Part shown: positions 17,921 through 26,615 of the stretch, piece by piece
How positions within the stretch are numbered: the stretch's first letter is position 1
How the letters are laid out: each line of letters begins with the position of its first letter
NCBI GenBank assembly: GCA_964455285.1
Contig: CAYVVG010000004.1
Location: 1-64,000 of the forward strand
Origin: CAIVAT01 sp964455285
GTDB lineage: Bacteria > Bacteroidota > Bacteroidia > Bacteroidales > FEN-979
Direction of reading: 5' to 3'
Length of the DNA stretch: 64,000 bases
Position numbers and translations under genes: made by a program
Notes under the pieces: model-generated
Told to the model about the DNA's origin: nothing
Databases searched by the model: none
The model's input: only the letters and a program-made list of their open reading frames with translations

Positions 17921-18793
17921 ATGTCGCTTCTCCCGGCACCCAACCTGATGGTCAACAGCGACGGCAGCGTGTACCACCTGGCCATGCGCCCCGAAAACCT
18001 GGCCGATACCGTGATCGTGGTCGGCGACCCGAATCGCGTCGAAGAGATTGCCGTCCATTTCGACAGGATCGACCATCGTGCATCCAACCGCGAATTTGTC
18101 TCCTGCACCGGCTATTACAGGGGGAAGCGCATAACTGCGCTCTCCACCGGCATCGGAACCGACAATTGCGATATCGTCATGCATGAACTCGATGCGCTGG
18201 TCAACTTCGACCTCGACAGCCGGGAACTGAAAAGGGATCTCCGGTCGCTGACCATAGTGCGGATCGGGACCTCGGGCGCCATCCAGGCCGATGCCCCGGT
18301 GAACAGCTTCTGTTTGTCGACACACGCGCTCGGACTCGATAACCTGCTCTATTTTTACAACGGAGCCCCGGATGTGATCGACCATGAACTCACGGATGCC
18401 TTTGCCGCCCATGCCGGATGGCCGGGTTCGCTGTCGAAACCCTATGTGGTGAAGGGCTCCGCCAGACTGATCGAACTCTTCAAACCCTTCACAGTTTATG
18501 GCATAACAGCAACCTCCCCCGGGTTTTACGGTCCCCAGGGAAGATATCTCCGGCTGCCGCTTACCGATCCCTCCATGATCGACAAACTGCATAGTTTTCA
18601 TCACCAGGGTCACCGGGTGATGAATTTTGAGATGGAAACATCCGCTCTTTACGGGTTGGGAGCACTCATGGGCCACGCGATGGTCACCCTCTGCGCCCTC
18701 ATCGCCAACAGGGCCACCGGCGAATACAATACCGATCATAAAGAGTCGGTGCGCGCGCTGATCCGGCTCGTACTCGACCAGCTTACCCGGTAA
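17921..18793 (+). CDS. Nucleoside phosphorylase (uridine phosphorylase-like)
   Basis: A 290-aa cytoplasmic enzyme of the PNP/UDP phosphorylase family 1, which splits nucleosides with phosphate into base and ribose-1-phosphate. Visible motifs are VVGDPNRVEEIA (phosphate loop), STGIGTDNCDIVMHEL, VRIGTSGAIQ, and the ribose-binding NFEMETSALYGLGAL. The overall pattern fits uridine phosphorylase-like members, but substrate preference is not certain. It is followed after 34 bp by a SirB1-like gene and then a T9SS phospholipase-like gene, probably one transcript. The start is supported by the promoter just upstream. Confidence 0.9.
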   Translation: MSLLPAPNLMVNSDGSVYHLAMRPENLADTVIVVGDPNRVEEIAVHFDRIDHRASNREFVSCTGYYRGKRITALSTGIGTDNCDIVMHELDALVNFDLDSRELKRDLRSLTIVRIGTSGAIQADAPVNSFCLSTHALGLDNLLYFYNGAPDVIDHELTDAFAAHAGWPGSLSKPYVVKGSARLIELFKPFTVYGITATSPGFYGPQGRYLRLPLTDPSMIDKLHSFHHQGHRVMNFEMETSALYGLGALMGHAMVTLCALIANRATGEYNTDHKESVRALIRLVLDQLTR

Positions 18794-18827
18794 ACCGATC
18801 CGCAGAAGATACTGATAACCTGCTCCC

Positions 18828-19697
18828 ATGAACGCCACCGTCCCGAAAACGACCCTCGACGCGCTGATCAACCTGATGGATGAACCGGACGAAGTGGCAT
18901 TTGACGTGATCCGCAACAGGGTGCTTTCCTTTGGATATGATGCGGTGGCACCCCTGGAAATCGTGCTGGAAGATTCCTTCAACCCCCTGGTGCGCGAACG
19001 GCTCGTGTCGATCATTGGGGTGCTTCGCAGGGGAAGGCTTCGCGAACAGCTGGAGGATTGGATCGCCACCGGATCCTCCGACCTTCTCCGCGGTTTCCTG
19101 CTGGTCACCAGAACCGGTTATCCCGACCTGGATGAAGAAAAGATCATCATCGAGATCGAACAGATCCGGATGGATATCTGGGTCGAACTGCATGATCATC
19201 TCACCTCCCTTGAAACTGTCAGGATCATCAACCACGTTTTTTTCGAACTCCGGCATTTTGAAGGGAATAAGAACGAACCGGCGGCGACATCCAATAACTA
19301 CCTCAATAAACTCCTTGAAACCCGCAAAGGAAGCCCCCTTACCCTTGGGATGCTCTACCTGGTCCTTGCCCGCAGGCTGGGACTTCCGGTATCGGGAGTA
19401 GATCTTCCGCAGCATTTTATTCTGGCCTGCCTGACGGATACGGAAGTTGAAAATCCCGGAGCCGGAGATGTGCTGTTTTACATCAATCCTTACAACAATG
19501 GCACCGTCTTCACGCGGCGCGAGATTGAACTCTACATTCGGCAGCTGAAAGTTAAACCCGAGCCCGGGTTTTTTACTCCCTGTCCGAACCCCGTCATCAT
19601 CCGGCGGTTGATCATGAACCTGATCTTCTCTCACCGGCAGGAAGGCAACACGGGCGAAGCCGATGAACTTGAATCACTCTTAACCCTTTTTGAATGA
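18828..19697 (+). CDS. SirB1/transglutaminase-like (Transglut_core2) protein
   Basis: A 289-aa protein with an N-terminal helical part (about 1-90, HEAT-like) and a transglutaminase-core-2 domain. The signature is NNYLNKLLETRKGSPLTLGMLY, then LARRLGLPVSGVDLPQHFI. This is the SirB1 family, found next to diverse genes across bacteria. The catalytic cysteine of true transglutaminases is not apparent, as is usual in SirB1, so enzymatic activity is doubtful. Its stop overlaps the next gene's start (ATGA), indicating translational coupling to the T9SS phospholipase-like gene. Confidence 0.85.
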   Translation: MNATVPKTTLDALINLMDEPDEVAFDVIRNRVLSFGYDAVAPLEIVLEDSFNPLVRERLVSIIGVLRRGRLREQLEDWIATGSSDLLRGFLLVTRTGYPDLDEEKIIIEIEQIRMDIWVELHDHLTSLETVRIINHVFFELRHFEGNKNEPAATSNNYLNKLLETRKGSPLTLGMLYLVLARRLGLPVSGVDLPQHFILACLTDTEVENPGAGDVLFYINPYNNGTVFTRREIELYIRQLKVKPEPGFFTPCPNPVIIRRLIMNLIFSHRQEGNTGEADELESLLTLFE

Positions 19698-20800
19698 AAG
19701 TCAAACCATATACTCTCCTCCTGCTGATCGCGGTGATCGCACTTTCGGGATGGGGATCGAAAGGCCACCGTCGGATCAGCCAGTACATGGCGCCGGCATT
19801 GCCCGCCACGATGTCGTTTCTGGGAACCGACTGGACAGCCTACGTCGCCGGCCATGCCTCCGATGCCGACTACCGGAAGGAAATGGATCCCAACGAGTCG
19901 CCCCGGCATTATATCGATATCGACAACTACCCCGAATTTGTCCAGACGGGTCGGATTCCCCAGACTTTTGATTCCATCGTTGCAAAGTACGGATACTCCT
20001 TTGTGATCGGCGAGGGCATCCTGCCCTGGGCCACGCAGGCCACCTTCGACTCGCTGAAAAGCTGCTTCCAGCGGCGTGACTGGAACCGTTCGGCCTATTT
20101 TGCCGCCGATCTCGGCCATTATGTGGGCGACGGGCACATGCCCCTGCACATCACCGCCAATTATAACGGACAGATGACCGGACAGTACGGCATTCATTCG
20201 CGGTACGAGACCAGCATGATCAGCCGGTACGAAAGCCAGCTTTCTTACGTAGCCGACACGGCCATCTACCTGACCGGCAGCACCAACGACTACATTTTCA
20301 ACTACCTCTACACGAACCATCTTTACGTCGACAGCGTCCTCGAGGCCGACAACAGCGCCACCAGCCTGACCGGAAGCACCAACTCCGACGCCTATTACCA
20401 GGCCCTGTGGGAGGGAACCGGTGAATTCACCATCCGGCTGATGGGAAATGCTTCACATACGCTGGCCACCCTGATCTACACCGCCTGGGTCCAGGCCGGA
20501 AGCCCGGTCTTTAATCCCAGTGGCATGGGGGAGGCACAGCCGGTCATGCTCACTGCTTATCCCAACCCGGCCGACCGCTATGTCATCTTCCCGGTGAAGC
20601 TGAATGCAGGAAACCACGCTGTTTTAATCGAGGTTTACGACCGGCTGGGGAATAAAAAAGAGGAACTGACCAGTACGATACCGGCTCCCGGTCCGCAAAC
20701 GATCCTGCTCGATACGAGCCATTATTCGCCCGGAGTTTATTATTGCAGGCTCACCGGCGACGGGTGGTCCATGTCAGGCCGGTTCGTGGTGGCCCGATAG
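19694..20800 (+). CDS. Exported zinc-dependent phospholipase C/S1-P1 nuclease-like protein with T9SS domain
   Basis: A 368-aa exported protein. The signal peptide (MKVKPYTLLLLIAVIALSGWG) is followed by WGSKGHRRISQYM; in this superfamily the Trp and His at the mature N-terminus ligate zinc. Further likely zinc ligands are in DADYRK, SPRHYIDID, DLGHYVGDGHMPLHIT and GIHSRYE. The C-terminus is a T9SS type A sorting domain (AYPNPADRYVIF to SPGVYYCRLTGDGWSMSGRF). It could hydrolyse phospholipids or nucleic acids at the cell surface. The tail overlaps the convergent purC gene by 27 bp, so the sorting domain's last residues lie opposite purC codons. Confidence 0.85.
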   Translation: MKVKPYTLLLLIAVIALSGWGSKGHRRISQYMAPALPATMSFLGTDWTAYVAGHASDADYRKEMDPNESPRHYIDIDNYPEFVQTGRIPQTFDSIVAKYGYSFVIGEGILPWATQATFDSLKSCFQRRDWNRSAYFAADLGHYVGDGHMPLHITANYNGQMTGQYGIHSRYETSMISRYESQLSYVADTAIYLTGSTNDYIFNYLYTNHLYVDSVLEADNSATSLTGSTNSDAYYQALWEGTGEFTIRLMGNASHTLATLIYTAWVQAGSPVFNPSGMGEAQPVMLTAYPNPADRYVIFPVKLNAGNHAVLIEVYDRLGNKKEELTSTIPAPGPQTILLDTSHYSPGVYYCRLTGDGWSMSGRFVVAR

Positions 20801-21739
20801 CCAGCGGAGAATGTTGCCCTCGACCCGCTCCGGGATCCTTTCCAGCGAAGAGCGCTGGAATTTTTCACCGGTGATGCCTTCGTAGAGTTCAATGTAACGG
20901 TCGGAGATCTCCCGGATCCATTCGTCGCTCATGGACGGCACCTGCTGCCCCTCTTGTCCCATGAAACCGTTGGCCATCAGCCATTCGCGGACAAACTCCT
21001 TGGAAAGTTGCCGCTGGGGTTCGCCACGCTGCTGCCTTTCTTCATATCCTTCGAGGTAGAAGTAACGGGATGAGTCGGGCGTGTGGATCTCGTCGCACAA
21101 GTAGATCCGGCCGTCGGCACCCTTCCCGAACTCGTATTTCGTGTCGACCAGGATCAGCCCCTGCCTGGCAGCGATCTCGCTTCCCCTTCTGAAGAGATCG
21201 AAGGTGTATTTTTTGATCATCGCGTATTCATCGGAAGGGATCAGCCCCGATGTGAGAATCTCGGCCTCCGTAATGTCTTCGTCGTGACCTTCGGCTGCTT
21301 TCGTGGTAGGCGTGATGATCGGTTCGGCAAAGCGCTGGTGCTCCCTCATGCCGTCGGCGACAGGTACTCCGCAGATCTGGCGGGCTCCTTTCTGGTAGGT
21401 GCGCCATGAACTGCCTGTCAGGTACCCCCGGATGATCATCTCTACCGGGTAGATCTTGCAGAATCGACCAATGGTCACGTTGGGGTCGGGCGATGCGTAT
21501 TTCCAGTTCGGACAGATGTCGGAGGTGGCATCCAGGAATTTGGCCGCGATCTGGTTGAGTACCTGCCCTTTGTACGGGATACCCCGCGGCAAAACCACAT
21601 CGAACGCGGAAATCCGGTCGCTGGCCACCATCACCAGATACTGGTCACCGATGTTGTACACATCACGTACCTTTCCTTTGTACAGGCTTTTCTGCCCCGG
21701 AAACCGGAAATCAGTCTTCAGAAGAACTCCGTCTGTCAT
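20774..21739 (-). CDS. purC: Phosphoribosylaminoimidazole-succinocarboxamide synthase
   Basis: SAICAR synthase joins CAIR and aspartate with ATP in de novo purine synthesis. The 321-aa protein shows the nucleotide-binding start LYKGKVRDVYNIGD, SDRISAFDVVLPRGIPYKG, and VEMIIRGYLTGSSWRTYQKG. It belongs to the longer (yeast/Bacteroidota-like) form rather than the short 240-aa E. coli form. The ATG at 21739 (MTDGVLLK) is preferred over an upstream in-frame alternative start at 21766. It lies downstream of phoH on the same strand across a 75-bp gap that holds a heptad repeat, with no obvious promoter of its own. Confidence 0.96.
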   Translation of the reverse strand: MTDGVLLKTDFRFPGQKSLYKGKVRDVYNIGDQYLVMVASDRISAFDVVLPRGIPYKGQVLNQIAAKFLDATSDICPNWKYASPDPNVTIGRFCKIYPVEMIIRGYLTGSSWRTYQKGARQICGVPVADGMREHQRFAEPIITPTTKAAEGHDEDITEAEILTSGLIPSDEYAMIKKYTFDLFRRGSEIAARQGLILVDTKYEFGKGADGRIYLCDEIHTPDSSRYFYLEGYEERQQRGEPQRQLSKEFVREWLMANGFMGQEGQQVPSMSDEWIREISDRYIELYEGITGEKFQRSSLERIPERVEGNILRWLSGHHEPA

Positions 21740-21781
21740 ATCTCTGTATAATTTTAATGAACACACTCACACCCGTTCCCC

Positions 21782-21830
21782 ACGACTCACGACTCACGAC
21801 TCACGACTCACGACTCACGACTCACGACTC
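21782..21830. repeat. Perfect heptanucleotide tandem repeat (ACGACTC x7)
   Basis: Seven perfect copies of ACGACTC (same as rotated ACTCACG). On the minus strand the unit carries TGA once per repeat, so stops occur in all frames. The last codons of phoH (GSRES, stop at 21815-21817) are encoded by the tract, and the remaining copies fill the gap before purC. It is the longest perfect tract in the window and the best candidate for copy-number variation. Confidence 0.95.
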
Positions 21831-22762
21831 CCATACGCCTCCACGATCTTCGTCACCAGCCGGTGCCGGATGATGTCCGATTTGTCGAGATACACGAACC
21901 CGATGCCTTCGACCGGCTCGAGGATGCTCCGGGCATGAAGCAGTCCGCTCACCTGGTTTTTCGGCAGGTCGATCTGCGTGATGTCGCCGGTTACGATGAA
22001 TTTGGAAGAGGCGCCCATGCGGGTGAGGAACATCTTCAGCTGGCTCGGAGTGGTGTTCTGCGCCTCGTCAAGTATGGCAAAGGCGTGGTTGAGGGTGCGC
22101 CCCCGCATAAATGCCAACGGGGCGATCTCGATCACCCGATCTTCGAGATATTGCAACAGCTTCTGGGTGGGAAGCATGTCGCCCAGCGCATCGTAAAGGG
22201 GCTGCATGTAAGGGTCGAGCTTCTCTTTCAGGTCGCCCGGAAGAAATCCCAGGTTTTCACCCGCTTCGACCGCCGGCCGGGTCAGGATGATTCGTTGTAT
22301 CTCCTTGTTCTTTAGTGCCTTTACGGCCAATGCAACCGCCGTATAGGTTTTCCCTGTACCGGCGGGACCGATGGCGAAAACCAGGTCGTTCTTCAGGCTG
22401 GCCTCCACGAGCCTGCGTTGGTTGGCGGTACGGGCCCTTACCAGGAGCCCGTTCTTTCCGTGGACCAGGACGTCGTTCTGGCCTTCATTTCCCTGCGAAG
22501 GGCCGGAACTCTCCGGGCTCAGCATCAACCCGATATCGCTTTTGGTCAGCCTGCCGAACCGTTCGAAATGAAGCAGCAGGGTGTTGAACTTCTCTGCGAA
22601 CATCTCCAGGTCCGATTCTTCACCAAATGCTTTGATATAATTGTCGCGCGAAACGATCTTCAGCTTGGGAAAGTAGTTCCGGATCACGTCCAGGTTCTGG
22701 TCATTGGCGCCGAAAATATCGAGGGGATGAAACGATTCTATGTCGATCTGCTTCTCGCTCAT
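21815..22762 (-). CDS. phoH: PhoH-like ATPase
   Basis: A 315-aa cytoplasmic P-loop ATPase of the PhoH/PhoL family, linked to RNA metabolism and ribosome maintenance. It shows Walker A AIGPAGTGKTYTAVAL and Walker B FAILDEAQNTTPSQLKMFL, plus SKFIVTGDITQIDLP near the C-terminus. The N-terminal region (about 1-110) is the usual PhoL extension. The C-terminal residues come from a heptad repeat. A -7 box lies 25 bp upstream, overlapping a promoter for the divergent SAM hydroxide adenosyltransferase gene. Confidence 0.95.
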   Translation of the reverse strand: MSEKQIDIESFHPLDIFGANDQNLDVIRNYFPKLKIVSRDNYIKAFGEESDLEMFAEKFNTLLLHFERFGRLTKSDIGLMLSPESSGPSQGNEGQNDVLVHGKNGLLVRARTANQRRLVEASLKNDLVFAIGPAGTGKTYTAVALAVKALKNKEIQRIILTRPAVEAGENLGFLPGDLKEKLDPYMQPLYDALGDMLPTQKLLQYLEDRVIEIAPLAFMRGRTLNHAFAILDEAQNTTPSQLKMFLTRMGASSKFIVTGDITQIDLPKNQVSGLLHARSILEPVEGIGFVYLDKSDIIRHRLVTKIVEAYGSRES

Positions 22763-22772
22763 GAAATTTTCC

Positions 22773-22780
22773 TACCTTTG
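22773..22780 (+). promoter_or_regulatory. Promoter -7 box (TACCTTTG) for 22806-23585
   Basis: Exact TAnnTTTG on the plus strand, 25 bp before the ATG. It is only 6 bp from an opposing minus-strand box, so polymerases bound at the two would collide. Confidence 0.65.
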
Positions 22781-22786
22781 AATACG

Positions 22787-22794
22787 CAAATGTA
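22787..22794 (-). promoter_or_regulatory. Promoter -7 box (TACATTTG) for phoH
   Basis: Exact TAnnTTTG on the minus strand, 24 bp before the phoH ATG. Its predicted start falls between the two boxes, and the phoH transcript would read through the plus-strand box. Confidence 0.65.
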
Positions 22795-22805
22795 CGAAAA
22801 TTTCC

Positions 22806-23585
22806 ATGGCCATCATTACGCTGACCAGTGACTGGGGATCGAAGGACCACTACACCGGGGCTGTCAAGGGAGCCATCCTGCGGCTGATGCCGGAGGCCCG
22901 GATCGTCGATGTTTCGCATCATATTCCGCCGTTCGATCTCAACCAGGCCGCCTTTATCATCCGCAATGTTTACCCCAGCTTTCCCGAAGGGACCGTCCAC
23001 ATCCTGGCCATCAATACCGAAGCAGGAACCGACACTCCCCACACCGTCGTCTGCCACCGGGGACATTACTTTATCGGGGCCGACAACGGCATATTCTCGC
23101 TGCTGTTCGACGAAAAACCCGACCGGATCTTCGAACTCGACATCATCCAGGACAGCGATTACTTCACCTTTTCTACGCGTGATGTGTTCGCGAAGGCGGC
23201 CTGTCATATCGCCTCCGGAAAACCGGTGGAGGAGCTTGGTTTTATCAAGGACAAATTGTTGCAGAAGATGGCCTTCCAGCCCGTGATCCAGGGTGACCTG
23301 ATCCGGGGAAAGGTGATCTATATCGACAGTTATGAGAATGTCTTTGTCAATATTACCGAGAAGCTCTTCCGTTCGACCGTGAAGAACCGCAAGTTTGCCA
23401 TCACCTTCCGGTCGATGAACTACCGGATCACTTCGATCAGTAAATCCTATAAGGATGTAAGCCAGGGTGATATGCTTGCCCTCTTTTCCGCCAGCGGCTA
23501 TATCGAGATCGCCATCCGCGAGGGAAAAGCCAGCAGTCTCCTGGGACTGAAGATGGACCAGCTGGTAACCATTGAGATTGAATAG
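22806..23585 (+). CDS. SAM hydroxide adenosyltransferase (SAM hydrolase)
   Basis: A 259-aa cytoplasmic protein of the DUF62 family, whose characterised members split S-adenosylmethionine with hydroxide to adenosine and methionine; halogenase relatives use chloride or fluoride. Visible signatures are ITLTSDWGSKDHYTGAVKG at the N-terminus, IVDVSHHIPPFD, and GHYFIGADNGIFSLLF. The C-terminal beta domain has VIYIDSYENVFVNI. The family's role in the cell is unclear; removing excess SAM is one idea. It is followed after 5 bp by mgsA, likely cotranscribed. Confidence 0.92.
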   Translation: MAIITLTSDWGSKDHYTGAVKGAILRLMPEARIVDVSHHIPPFDLNQAAFIIRNVYPSFPEGTVHILAINTEAGTDTPHTVVCHRGHYFIGADNGIFSLLFDEKPDRIFELDIIQDSDYFTFSTRDVFAKAACHIASGKPVEELGFIKDKLLQKMAFQPVIQGDLIRGKVIYIDSYENVFVNITEKLFRSTVKNRKFAITFRSMNYRITSISKSYKDVSQGDMLALFSASGYIEIAIREGKASSLLGLKMDQLVTIEIE

Positions 23586-23590
23586 ACCCC

Positions 23591-24058
23591 ATGGAAAAAT
23601 CCAAACACATCGCCCTGGTGGCGCACGACAACCGGAAACAAGATCTGATTGAATGGGTCGAGTTCAATTACAAGACCCTTCTGGGGCACCATATCATCTG
23701 CACCGGCACCACCGGCAGGATGGTCGAGGAAACCATCCGGGGAAAACTGGAGGGGAGCGAAGAGATCACCTTCGATATCCTTAAACTGAAATCGGGACCC
23801 CTGGGTGGCGACCAGCAACTGGGGGCCATGATCTCCGAGGGCCGGATCGACCTGCTGATCTTCTTCTGGGACCCGATGCAGCCCCAACCCCACGATGTCG
23901 ATGTGAAGGCGCTGCTCCGGATCACCGTGGTCTATAACATTCCGACTGCATGCAACCGGTCAACAGCCGATTTCCTCATCTCCTCGCACCTTTTGAAGGA
24001 AACCTATCAACCCAGCCTCCACGATTATTCCCGGTATATTTCCCGGCAGATGCCCTGA
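23591..24058 (+). CDS. mgsA: Methylglyoxal synthase
   Basis: A 155-aa enzyme that converts dihydroxyacetone phosphate to methylglyoxal and phosphate, a bypass of lower glycolysis under phosphate limitation. Motifs are IALVAHDNRKQDLIEW, the phosphate-binding CTGTTGRMVE, KSGPLGGDQQLGAMI, and the catalytic FFWDPMQPQPHDVDVKALLR. Length is typical. It starts 5 bp after the SAM hydroxide adenosyltransferase stop. No glyoxalase gene is nearby. Confidence 0.96.
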   Translation: MEKSKHIALVAHDNRKQDLIEWVEFNYKTLLGHHIICTGTTGRMVEETIRGKLEGSEEITFDILKLKSGPLGGDQQLGAMISEGRIDLLIFFWDPMQPQPHDVDVKALLRITVVYNIPTACNRSTADFLISSHLLKETYQPSLHDYSRYISRQMP

Positions 24059-24097
24059 AATCTTCCCCCCGTTTGCAGATCGAAGCGCGAAAAAACG

Positions 24098-24105
24098 TAA
24101 TTTTG
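24098..24105 (+). promoter_or_regulatory. Promoter -7 box (TAATTTTG) for the gldF operon
   Basis: TAnnTTTG match with an upstream TTTG (24072-24075) about 22 bp away as a possible -33. It lies 22 bp before the gldF ATG. Confidence 0.6.
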
Positions 24106-24126
24106 CACGCTTAATTCCACTTCCGG

Positions 24127-24858
24127 ATGCTGACGCTTTTCTATAAGGAGATCAATGGATTCCTGAATTCGCTCATCGGCTACATCGTCATGGTGGTCTT
24201 TCTCCTGATGACCGGACTGTTCCTCTGGGTGTTCCCCCTCGAATTCAATGTGCTCGATTACGGGTATGCAGGCCTCGATGGCCTCTTCATCATCGCTCCC
24301 TTCGTCTTTCTTTTCCTCATCCCGGCGATCACCATGCGATCGTTTGCCGATGAAAAGAAAAGCGGGACCATCGAATTGCTTATGACACAGCCGCTTACCG
24401 ATCTGCAGGTGATCCTTGCAAAATACTTTGCCGGCGTGGTGCTGGTCGTGGTCTCCCTGTGCCCCACCCTGGTATACTACTTCTCGGTTTACCACCTGGG
24501 CCTTCCCCCGGGGAACCTCGACACCGGGAGCATCTGGGGATCGTACATCGGCCTGTTTTTCCTGGGATCCGGTTTCGTGGCGATCGGCATCTTCGCCTCC
24601 TCGCTCACCGACAACCAGATCGTATCTTTTATCCTGGCCCTCTTCATCAGCTTCTTCCTCTACATGGGGTTCGAATTCGTTTATACCTTCCTCGTGTCCG
24701 GGAAGATCGGCCTGATCATCCAGCGGCTGGGGTTCAACGCCCACTATACCTCCCTGAGCCGCGGGGTGATCGATACCCGCGACGTCATCTATTTTATCAG
24801 TGTGGCTGCGTTTTTTCTGCTCCTGACCAAACTCAGACTGGAGGCAAGAAAATGGTAA
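24127..24858 (+). CDS. gldF: Gliding-motility ABC transporter permease GldF
   Basis: A 243-aa ABC-2-type permease with about six membrane segments. It begins MLTLFYKEINGFLNSLIGYIV, a signature of GldF, and has the family's cytoplasmic loop FADEKKSGTIELLMTQPL. In Flavobacterium GldA, GldF and GldG form an ABC transporter needed for gliding; in many Bacteroidota gldFG occur without gliding. No ATPase gene (gldA) lies next to it. Its stop overlaps the gldG start by 7 bp. Confidence 0.92.
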   Translation: MLTLFYKEINGFLNSLIGYIVMVVFLLMTGLFLWVFPLEFNVLDYGYAGLDGLFIIAPFVFLFLIPAITMRSFADEKKSGTIELLMTQPLTDLQVILAKYFAGVVLVVVSLCPTLVYYFSVYHLGLPPGNLDTGSIWGSYIGLFFLGSGFVAIGIFASSLTDNQIVSFILALFISFFLYMGFEFVYTFLVSGKIGLIIQRLGFNAHYTSLSRGVIDTRDVIYFISVAAFFLLLTKLRLEARKW

Positions 24859-26615
24859 AAAAACGCAGCGCCGTTCTTAAAGCCAATGCCACCGGTTTCC
24901 TGCTCGGCCTGGCGGTCATTATCCTGATGAACATCGTCGGCTCGTTTCTTCATGTACGCCTCGACCTGACCGCCGAAAAACGCTACTCGCTGGCTCCCGC
25001 CACCCGGAAACTGCTGCGCTCGCTCGACGACGTGGTCTTCTTCAAGGTGTACCTCACCGGCGACCTCCCTCCGGGATTTCAGCGATTGTCGAACGAGACC
25101 CGCGAAATGCTCGATGAGTTCCGGGCCTATTCGAACAACATCCAGTACGAATTCGTCGATCCGGCCGAGAATGCCAGCGAAAAAGACCGGAATGACACCT
25201 ACCGCCTCCTGATCGAAGGGGGACTTCAACCCACCGACCTCAGAGTCAATAAAAAAGGGGGGTCGTCGCAGGCGATCATATTCCCCGGAGCCATGGTGTC
25301 GTACCGGGGCGAACAGCTCCCGGTACAGTTGCTCATGGCCCGGCTCCAGGAAGATAATGACATGGTGCTCAACAACAGCATCCAATCTCTTGAATATAAC
25401 CTGGCCGCAACCATCCGGAACCTGACCACCGTGATCAAACCCCGCGTCGCGATCATCGAAGGCCAGGGTGAACTCGACCGGATGTCGACCCTCGATTTTG
25501 AACAGTCTCTGGGCGAATTCTATAATGTCGAAAGGATCACCCTCAACGGAAAGATCACCAACCTGGCCCTCCGGATCAAGACCGACTCCGCCCGCGATGC
25601 CCTGATCAATAAATACCGGGCGATCATCATCGCGAAACCCACCCTGCCATTCGACGAAAGAAATAAATTTCTGATCGACCAGTTCATCATGCGCGGCGGA
25701 AAGGTGCTGTGGCTGATCGATCCTGTTTTTGCCAGCATGGACAGCCTCCGGAAATTCAATACCACCATGGGAATTCCCAATGACATCAACCTGGAGGATA
25801 TGCTCTTTACCTATGGGGTGAGGGCCAACGTCAACCTGGTCCAGGACCTGAATGCACTGCCAATCCCGGTGAAAACAGGGCAGATCGGGGACCAGCCGCA
25901 ATTCGGTTTTTTTAAATGGTATTTCTTCCCGGTGCTGTTGCCCGGCATTCCGAATCCCATCGTGAACGGACTCAACGCCATCCGGACCGAGTTCATCAGC
26001 ACCGTGGATACCGTGAATACCCCGGGCGTGAAAAAAACCATCCTTCTCGAAACCTCCCCATATGCACGTGCCGTCAATGCACCTGCCCTGATCGACCTCG
26101 ACATCCTGAAGGAAGCTCCCGACGAAAGGATGTTCAGCAAAGGACCCCTTCCGGTCGCCGTCCTGCTGGAAGGCGAATTCCAGTCGGCCTATAACTTTCG
26201 CATTCCCCCTGAACTGGCCAGCAACCCCGATCTCGGATTCCGTGCCAAAAGCCGGAAAACAAAAATGATCCTGATCGCCGACGGGGATGTGGTGAAAAAC
26301 CAGTTCCACTATTCCAAAGGTTACCCGCTGCCGCTGGGTTATGATCAGTACACCCGGCAGCAGTTCGGAAATAAAGACCTGGTGCTGAATGCCATCAACT
26401 ACCTGTGCGACGATTCCGGACTGATCTCGGTCAGGTCACGTGAACTGAAACTTCGTTTGCTCGATACCACACGGGTGGCCAGGCAACGCCTGTTCTGGCA
26501 ACTGTTCAACCTGCTGTTGCCGGCCCTGGTGATCGCGGGATTCGGCATTACGAAATACAGGCTGAGAAGGCAGAAATTCGCCACGCACCGGTCAGCAAGA
26601 GCCAATCCGTCATGA
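24852..26615 (+). CDS. gldG: Gliding-motility ABC transporter auxiliary protein GldG
   Basis: A 587-aa membrane-anchored protein. A short cytoplasmic N-terminus and one membrane helix (NATGFLLGLAVIILMNIVGSF) are followed by the GldG extracytoplasmic domain (about 40-545, RLDLTAEKRYSLAPATRKLL, VAIIEGQGELDR, VLWLIDPVFASM). A second membrane helix lies near the C-terminus (LLLPALVIAGFGITKY). The ATG at 24852 overlapping gldF is the real start; the open frame upstream of it is only a shadow of gldF. It overlaps the next gene by 4 bp (ATGA). Confidence 0.93.
   Translation: MVKKRSAVLKANATGFLLGLAVIILMNIVGSFLHVRLDLTAEKRYSLAPATRKLLRSLDDVVFFKVYLTGDLPPGFQRLSNETREMLDEFRAYSNNIQYEFVDPAENASEKDRNDTYRLLIEGGLQPTDLRVNKKGGSSQAIIFPGAMVSYRGEQLPVQLLMARLQEDNDMVLNNSIQSLEYNLAATIRNLTTVIKPRVAIIEGQGELDRMSTLDFEQSLGEFYNVERITLNGKITNLALRIKTDSARDALINKYRAIIIAKPTLPFDERNKFLIDQFIMRGGKVLWLIDPVFASMDSLRKFNTTMGIPNDINLEDMLFTYGVRANVNLVQDLNALPIPVKTGQIGDQPQFGFFKWYFFPVLLPGIPNPIVNGLNAIRTEFISTVDTVNTPGVKKTILLETSPYARAVNAPALIDLDILKEAPDERMFSKGPLPVAVLLEGEFQSAYNFRIPPELASNPDLGFRAKSRKTKMILIADGDVVKNQFHYSKGYPLPLGYDQYTRQQFGNKDLVLNAINYLCDDSGLISVRSRELKLRLLDTTRVARQRLFWQLFNLLLPALVIAGFGITKYRLRRQKFATHRSARANPS

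Noticed and set aside
21782..21830. Heptad tract considered as a CRISPR array
   Set aside because: The units are 7 bp with no spacers, and no cas genes are near.
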